This document shows, in pieces, positions 21,158 to 25,255 of a stretch of DNA of 25,255 nucleotides. The stretch is taken from assembly GCA_938022295.1 (NCBI GenBank), contig CALIDR010000309.1:1-25255 (forward strand), written 5' to 3'. A program made the position numbers and the translations under genes. The DNA comes from an uncultured Burkholderiaceae bacterium. Lineage in GTDB: Bacteria; Pseudomonadota; Gammaproteobacteria; Burkholderiales; Burkholderiaceae_C. How positions within the stretch are numbered: the first letter of the stretch is position 1; every line of letters begins with the position of its first letter. The notes under the pieces are model-generated. The model was given only the letters and a program-made list of their open reading frames with translations, was not told the DNA's origin and searched no databases.

Positions 21158-21532
21158 ATGAACGCCGTTGCCGACCTGCCCACCGACACCGCCGCGGAGA
21201 TGCCGGCGCCGCTGATCTTCACCGACAGCGCGGCCGACAAGGTCAAGCAGCTCGTCGACGAGGAAGGCAACCCCGACCTGAAGCTGCGCGTGTTCGTGCA
21301 AGGCGGCGGGTGCTCGGGCTTCCAGTACGGCTTCACGTTCGACGAAGTCATCAACGACGACGACACGCAGATGACGAAGAACGGCGTTACGCTGCTGATC
21401 GACGCGATGAGCCTGCAGTACCTCGTCGGCGCCGAGATCGACTACAAGGAAGACCTGCAGGGCGCGCAGTTCGTGATCAAGAACCCGAACGCGACGACGA
21501 CCTGCGGCTGCGGGTCGAGCTTCTCGGTCTGA
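21158..21532 (+). CDS. erpA: A-type iron-sulfur carrier ErpA
   Basis: ErpA (124 residues) carries and transfers Fe-S clusters to apo-targets such as the isoprenoid enzymes IspG and IspH. The three cluster-binding cysteines are C52 (QGGGCSGFQYGF), C116 and C118 (TTCGCGSSF). The remaining pattern (ITFTDSAADKVKQL at the start, DAMSLQYLVGAEIDY mid-protein) is that of the beta/gammaproteobacterial ErpA. A TTGGAG sequence about 9 nt before ATG 21158 is a good site. The gap after bactofilin is only 25 nt. It is followed by tandem terminators, so it is the last gene of its transcript. Confidence 0.96.
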   Translation: MNAVADLPTDTAAEMPAPLIFTDSAADKVKQLVDEEGNPDLKLRVFVQGGGCSGFQYGFTFDEVINDDDTQMTKNGVTLLIDAMSLQYLVGAEIDYKEDLQGAQFVIKNPNATTTCGCGSSFSV

Positions 21533-21553
21533 AGCGGCGCGCAGCGATGCCGA

Positions 21554-21580
21554 GGCCGCCGTGAGGCGGCCTTCTTCTTT
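21554..21580 (+). terminator. erpA terminator, copy 1
   Basis: GGCCGCC (21554-21560), loop GTGA, GGCGGCC (21565-21571) and a pyrimidine/T-rich tail (21572-21580) form a Rho-independent terminator about 20 nt after the erpA stop. Confidence 0.8.
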
Positions 21581-21630
21581 GTGCCGCCCCGTGAGGCGGC
21601 CTTCTCCTTTGTGCCCCGCCACGAGGCGGG
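21561..21630 (+). repeat. 30-bp tandem repeat of terminator units
   Basis: The 25-nt unit at 21561-21585 is repeated at 21591-21615 with one mismatch, and a degraded third copy starts at 21621 (ACGAGGCGGG). The period is 30 bp. Each unit supplies the right arm of a terminator hairpin, so tandem duplication has multiplied the terminators. A fourth, unrelated hairpin (21633-21640/21647-21654) ends next to the anmK stop codon. Confidence 0.75.
21583..21610 (+). terminator. erpA terminator, copy 2
   Basis: GCCGCC (21583-21588), loop CCGTGA, GGCGGC (21595-21600) and the tail CTTCTCCTTT repeat the first terminator, 30 bp downstream. It acts as a back-up stop in front of the convergent anmK gene. 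Confidence 0.7.
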
Positions 21631-21654
21631 CGCCGGCGGCGTGACCGCCGCCGG

Positions 21655-22776
21655 TCAACCGGCCGGATACAGCGCGCCGAGGATGCGCGGCCCGCGCGCC
21701 CCCGTCACCTCGGGGCGGTTGCCGGGCCTGCGGGTCGCGTGGGCGTGGGCGAGCCAGGCGAACGCCGCCGCTTCGACCGCGGTCGCGGGCAGGCCCGCGG
21801 CGTCGGTCGGCGCCACCGCGACGCCGGGCAGTTCGCGCCCGATCGCGGCGACGAGCGCCAGGTTGCGTGCCCCGCCGCCGCACACGTGCAGCGCGGCGGT
21901 GCGCGGCGCATGGCGCCGCAGGTCGCGTGCGACGGTCGACGCGGTGAGCTGCAGCAGCGTGGCCTGGACGTCCACCGGCGCCAGCGGCGGCAGGCGCTGC
22001 AGGTGGGCGTCGAGCCAGTGGGCGTCGAAGTCATCGCGTCCGGTGCTCTTGGGCGGCTCCTTCGTGAAGAAGGGGTCGGCCGCCATCGCCGCCAGCAGGG
22101 CGGCGTCCGCCCGGCCGCTGGCGGCCCAGCGCCCCTCGGCGTCGAACGGCTGCTGCCGGTGGCGTTCGCACCACAGGTCGAGCAGCACGTTGGCGGGGCC
22201 GCAGTCGAAGCCGCGCACGCTGCCGTCGGCGCCGAGCAGCGTCAGGTTGGCGAAGCCGCCCAGGTTCAGCACCGCGACGTCGAGCCCCGGCCGCGCGAAC
22301 AGCGCGGCGTGGAACGCCGGCACCAGCGGCGCGCCCTGGCCGCCGGCGGCGATGTCGCGGCGCCGGAAGTCGGCGACGACGTCGATGCCGGTCAGCTCGG
22401 CCAGCCGCGCGCCGTCGTCGAGCTGGATCGTGTAAGGCGCGTCCACCCCTTCGCCGGGCGGGCGATGGCGCACCGTCTGCCCGTGCGAGCCGATCGCCCG
22501 CACGTCGCGCGCCGCCACCCCGGCGTCGGCGAGCAGCCGTCGCACGACGCCGGCGCCGAGGCCGACGAGTTCGCGCGTGGCGACGGCGGCGCGATGCAGT
22601 TCGTCGGCGCCCGCGCGGTTCAGCCCCCGCAGCGTCTCGCGCAGCGCGGCGGGAAACGGGGCATGGTGGTGCGCGCGCAGCCGCACCGACAGCGGCGGCC
22701 CGTCGTCGACGTCGGCGAGCACGCCGTCGATGCCGTCGAGCGACGTGCCCGACATCAGGCCGGCGTACAGGGGCAT
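21655..22776 (-). CDS. anmK: Anhydro-N-acetylmuramic acid kinase
   Basis: AnmK phosphorylates and opens 1,6-anhydro-MurNAc from peptidoglycan turnover to MurNAc-6-phosphate, allowing recycling. The 373-residue length is typical. The N-terminal LMSGTSLDGIDGVLAD carries the phosphate motif (GTSLDG at 10-15). GSHGQTVRHRP and the DVVADFRRRDIAAGGQGAPL segment (with the catalytic Asp) are present, as is LNLGGFANLT. It follows the M23 peptidase gene by 25 nt on the same strand, linking cell-wall cleavage and product recycling. There is no clear Shine-Dalgarno sequence. The sequence downstream of its stop has no T-run on this strand. Confidence 0.96.
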   Translation of the reverse strand: MPLYAGLMSGTSLDGIDGVLADVDDGPPLSVRLRAHHHAPFPAALRETLRGLNRAGADELHRAAVATRELVGLGAGVVRRLLADAGVAARDVRAIGSHGQTVRHRPPGEGVDAPYTIQLDDGARLAELTGIDVVADFRRRDIAAGGQGAPLVPAFHAALFARPGLDVAVLNLGGFANLTLLGADGSVRGFDCGPANVLLDLWCERHRQQPFDAEGRWAASGRADAALLAAMAADPFFTKEPPKSTGRDDFDAHWLDAHLQRLPPLAPVDVQATLLQLTASTVARDLRRHAPRTAALHVCGGGARNLALVAAIGRELPGVAVAPTDAAGLPATAVEAAAFAWLAHAHATRRPGNRPEVTGARGPRILGALYPAG

Positions 22777-22801
22777 CGGCGGCCGCGCTGCGCCGCGCCG
22801 G

Positions 22802-24178
22802 TCAGTCGCGGTCGAGCGACGCCGTGGCGAGCGTGCGCACGGTGTCGAGCTTGATCCGCGCCGTCTGCGCCTGCAGCTCGAAGCGCGGGCGCTCGGCCGC
22901 GGGCAGGGCGACCGTCTCCGACGACTTGGCGATCAGCAGCGGGTCCTGGTGCACGCCGTTGACGTGGAACTCGAAGTGCAGGTGCGGCCCGGTGGCCCAG
23001 CCGGTGGCGCCGACGGCGCCCAGGTGCTGACCCTGCGCCAGGCGCTGGCCCACCCGCACGTCGATGCGGCTGAGGTGCGCGTACAGCGTCGAGCGCCCGT
23101 TGCCGTGGCGCACCGTGACGACGTTGCCGTAGCCGTTCTGCCAGCCCGCGAACTCGACGACGCCGTCGCCGACCACGCGCACCGGCGTGCCGGTAGGGGC
23201 CGCATAGTCGACCCCCTTGTGTGCGCGCATGCGCTGCAGGATCGGGTGCATGCGCATCGCGAACCCCGAGCTGACGCGCGAGAACTCCAACGGGCTGGTG
23301 AGGAAGCTGCGCCGCTTGCTCTGGCCGTCGAAGCCGTAGTAGGCGCCGCGCCCGTCGGCGTGCCGGTGCCACACCGCGTGGTGCACGCGGCCGGCGTTGA
23401 CGAACTCGGCCGCCAGCACCCGGCCCACGCCCTGGTTCCACACCACGGGCTCGCCGTCGGCGGTGAGCGTCTCGTAGACGACCCCGAACGTGTCGCCGCG
23501 GCGCAGTTCGCGGTGGAAGTCGATGTCGGTCGAGAAGATCTCGGCCAGCTGCACGGCCACGACTTCGGGCAGGCCGGCCTCGTCGGTGGCGGCGAACAGC
23601 GAGCTGCGGATCGTGCCGCTGGCCAGCCGCGTCTGCGCCTCCAGCGGCGCGAGCTCCGTCGACGCGCGCCAGCCGTCGCCGTCGCGCTGCACCGTCAGAC
23701 GCGTGAAGTGGCTGGCGGCGAGTTCACGGTTGTCGGCCGGGAAGCGGGCGACGAGCTCGACCAGCGTGCCGTCGGGGCGCGCGCGGGCGGTCACCAGCTT
23801 GCCGGGGCGCCCCTGCACGACGCGCCGGGCGTCGGCGTCGCGGGCCAGGAAGCGCGCGGCGTCGGGATCGGCCACGCCGAGGCGGCGCAGCAGGCTGTCG
23901 GCGGTGTCGGAGGCGCGCGTGATTTCGCTGCGCGACAGTTCGAGCGCATGGTCGGCCAGCGCCTCGAGCTGCCCGTCCAGCGGCAGCGGCTGCACCGGCT
24001 CGACGACGAGGGTGCGCGGCAGCGCCGCGGCGTCGGGCGCCAGCGGCGCGATCGCGAACGCGGTGACGGCCGAGCCGAACATGACCGCCGTGACGCCGCC
24101 GACGACAGCCCGGCGATGGGTGGCGGCCCAGGCCGCGGCGCGCGCGGTCGCGCGCTGGATCCAGTCCAACGTGTCCAA
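22802..24178 (-). CDS. Membrane-anchored M23 metallopeptidase
   Basis: A peptidase of about 458 residues with one N-terminal membrane helix near 30-50 (VGGVTAVMFGSAVTAFAIAPL) and a periplasmic C-terminal M23 (LytM/MepM) domain. The zinc motifs are HKGVDYAAPTG (H-x3-D) and HLHFEF, with the conserved GYGNVVTVRHGNGRSTLYAH between them. The middle region contains a LysM/OapA-like part and a beta-barrel. Such enzymes cut peptidoglycan cross-links for growth or splitting. There is no ATG before the helix; TTG 24178 or 24169 are the likely starts, and ATG 24082 would cut the helix. The gene is divergent from tyrS and precedes anmK. The start is uncertain; the identity is firm. Confidence 0.85.
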   Translation of the reverse strand: MDTLDWIQRATARAAAWAATHRRAVVGGVTAVMFGSAVTAFAIAPLAPDAAALPRTLVVEPVQPLPLDGQLEALADHALELSRSEITRASDTADSLLRRLGVADPDAARFLARDADARRVVQGRPGKLVTARARPDGTLVELVARFPADNRELAASHFTRLTVQRDGDGWRASTELAPLEAQTRLASGTIRSSLFAATDEAGLPEVVAVQLAEIFSTDIDFHRELRRGDTFGVVYETLTADGEPVVWNQGVGRVLAAEFVNAGRVHHAVWHRHADGRGAYYGFDGQSKRRSFLTSPLEFSRVSSGFAMRMHPILQRMRAHKGVDYAAPTGTPVRVVGDGVVEFAGWQNGYGNVVTVRHGNGRSTLYAHLSRIDVRVGQRLAQGQHLGAVGATGWATGPHLHFEFHVNGVHQDPLLIAKSSETVALPAAERPRFELQAQTARIKLDTVRTLATASLDRD

Positions 24179-24413
24179 TGCTGTCGGGGCGGGAGAGATC
24201 CCGCCCGGTGATCGGCCGGTGCCGACGACGGATGCCGGCGGCGGTGGCCGCGAACCAACGACACTCCGGCCGACCGCTAGAATTCGCCGCCGCCGGACCT
24301 TGTTCCGGTTGATTTTTTTCTGTGTCCGCCCTGTGACGGTGCAGTATAGCCGCCACCCCACCCGGCTCCGGCGGGCGAAGCGCACCTGCCTGGGCGAAGG
24401 CCTGTCAGCAATC
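24179..24413. promoter_or_regulatory. Divergent intergenic region between the M23 peptidase and tyrS
   Basis: This 235-bp gap has one plus-strand -10-like TAGAAT (24278-24283) that would give tyrS a leader of about 125 nt; its -35 is weak. On the minus strand TATACT (24348-24343) is a good -10 for the peptidase gene, though its -35 is poor too. A run of seven T lies at 24313-24319. No T-box-like stem or other tRNA-sensing leader is apparent. Confidence 0.35.
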
Positions 24414-25255
24414 GTGTCCGACGTTTCGCATCCTGCAAAACCGGTGCATCCGGTCACCGACCGCGTGCTCGAGGCGCTGGCGATCAGCCGCCGCGGCTGC
24501 GAAGAACTGCTGCCGGAGGCCGACTGGCTCGCCAAGCTCGCGCGCGCCGAGGCCACCGGCGAGCCGCTGCGCATCAAGCTCGGGCTGGACCCGACGGCGC
24601 CCGACATCCACCTCGGCCACACGGTGGTGCTCAACAAGATGCGCCAGCTGCAGGACCTGGGGCACCAGGTGATCTTCCTGATCGGCGACTTCACGTCGAC
24701 GATCGGCGACCCGTCGGGACGCAACACGACGCGCCCGCCGCTGACGCGCGAGCAGATCGAGGCCAACGCGCAGACGTACTACGCGCAGGCGAGCCTCGTG
24801 CTCGACCCGGCGAAGACCGAGATCCGCTACAACTCCGAGTGGAGCGACGCCCTCGGCGCGCGCGGCATGATCCAGCTCGCGGCCAAGTACACGCTCGCGC
24901 GCATGCTCGAGCGCGACGACTTCGCCAAGCGCCTGAAAGGCGGCCTGCCGATCAGCGTGCACGAGCTGCTGTACCCGCTGATGCAGGGCTACGACTCGGT
25001 GGCGCTGAAGAGCGACCTCGAGCTCGGCGGCACCGACCAGAAGTTCAACCTGCTCGTCGGCCGTGCGCTGCAGCACGAGTACGGGCAGGAGCCGCAGTGC
25101 ATCCTGACGATGCCCCTGCTCGAGGGGCTCGACGGCGTCGAGAAGATGTCCAAGAGCAAGGGCAACTACGTCGGCATCACGGAGCCGGCGCCCACGATGT
25201 TCGCCAAGCTGCTGTCGATCAGCGACACGCTGATGTGGCGCTACTACACGCTGCT
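24414..25255 (+). CDS. tyrS: Tyrosyl-tRNA synthetase, partial at window edge
   Basis: TyrRS charges tRNA(Tyr) with tyrosine. The visible 280 residues cover the catalytic domain of a class I synthetase. The HIGH motif is HLGH (66-69) in LDPTAPDIHLGHTVVLNKM, and the KMSKS motif is intact from K244 (EKMSKSKGNY). The sequence IGDFTSTIGDPSGR and LYPLMQGYDSVALKSDLELG fits the TyrS group common in proteobacteria. Start is GTG 24414, since no ATG precedes the conserved part; a second GTG lies ten codons on and cannot be excluded. The GAAGG upstream is too far (about 13 nt) to be a strong site. The C-terminal S4-like domain lies beyond the window. Confidence 0.95.
   Translation, partial: MSDVSHPAKPVHPVTDRVLEALAISRRGCEELLPEADWLAKLARAEATGEPLRIKLGLDPTAPDIHLGHTVVLNKMRQLQDLGHQVIFLIGDFTSTIGDPSGRNTTRPPLTREQIEANAQTYYAQASLVLDPAKTEIRYNSEWSDALGARGMIQLAAKYTLARMLERDDFAKRLKGGLPISVHELLYPLMQGYDSVALKSDLELGGTDQKFNLLVGRALQHEYGQEPQCILTMPLLEGLDGVEKMSKSKGNYVGITEPAPTMFAKLLSISDTLMWRYYTL

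Noticed and set aside
21554..21630. Possible CRISPR-like direct repeats after erpA
   Set aside because: There are only two good copies, with 5-nt spacers between 25-nt units, and the units form terminator hairpins; there are no cas genes.
24300..24413. A T-box or other riboswitch in the tyrS leader
   Set aside because: There is no T-box consensus, specifier loop or anti-terminator; T-boxes are not expected in betaproteobacterial tyrS.
1..25255. A previously undescribed defence, secretion or biosynthetic gene cluster
   Set aside because: All large genes map to known families, mostly housekeeping, with uniform base composition and no cargo-like cluster. The new-looking signals are non-coding.

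Overview
This window comes from a very GC-rich chromosome. The gene content and order point to a betaproteobacterium of the order Burkholderiales, probably the Rubrivivax/Leptothrix/Sphaerotilaceae-like part of it. The lineage is inferred from gene order (rplM-rpsI-DUF6776-bactofilin-erpA, then anmK and an M23 peptidase divergent from tyrS) and from protein character; no database was searched. Codon use is uniform, with G or C at most third positions. I see no IS, prophage, tRNA, rRNA or CRISPR.

Region 1 (1-5.35 kb): a periplasmic copper chaperone (PCu(A)C) converges on a minus-strand set of sensor kinase, LuxR-type regulator and ruvA. Divergent from the kinase is phoH (ybeZ)-ybeY, with a start/stop overlap. 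Region 2 (5.3-9.1 kb): hemB, a CorA-type metal transporter and an EamA transporter form an overlapping minus-strand unit. Divergent from hemB are a candidate small RNA with its own strong terminator and then hemJ, so early and late haem biosynthesis genes sit back to back. Region 3 (9.07-9.49 kb) has no convincing gene but a cluster of perfect palindromes.

Region 4 (9.5-16 kb, plus strand): VanZ-like membrane protein, thioredoxin-fold 2Fe-2S ferredoxin, alpha/beta hydrolase, D,D-carboxypeptidase, D-amino-acid transaminase, DUF493 protein and htpG. Region 5 (16-18.8 kb, minus strand): GNAT protein, membrane-anchored DUF2726 protein and SrkA-type kinase, the last two joined by a TTGA overlap. 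Region 6 (18.8-21.65 kb, plus strand): rplM-rpsI with a clear promoter and long leader, a DUF6776 coiled-coil membrane protein, bactofilin, and erpA followed by tandem terminators. Region 7 (21.65 kb to end): the minus-strand pair M23 peptidase-anmK (cell-wall remodelling and recycling), divergent from tyrS, which runs off the window.

Most of the window is conserved housekeeping sequence, and I found no gene cluster that looks like an undescribed defence or mobile system. The best leads are non-coding: the candidate small RNA with a C-rich, anti-Shine-Dalgarno loop (about 8462-8572), the palindrome cluster (9144-9451) and the 30-bp-periodic tandem terminators after erpA. The most interesting protein lead is the grouping of a coiled-coil membrane protein, bactofilin and a membrane-anchored M23 peptidase.
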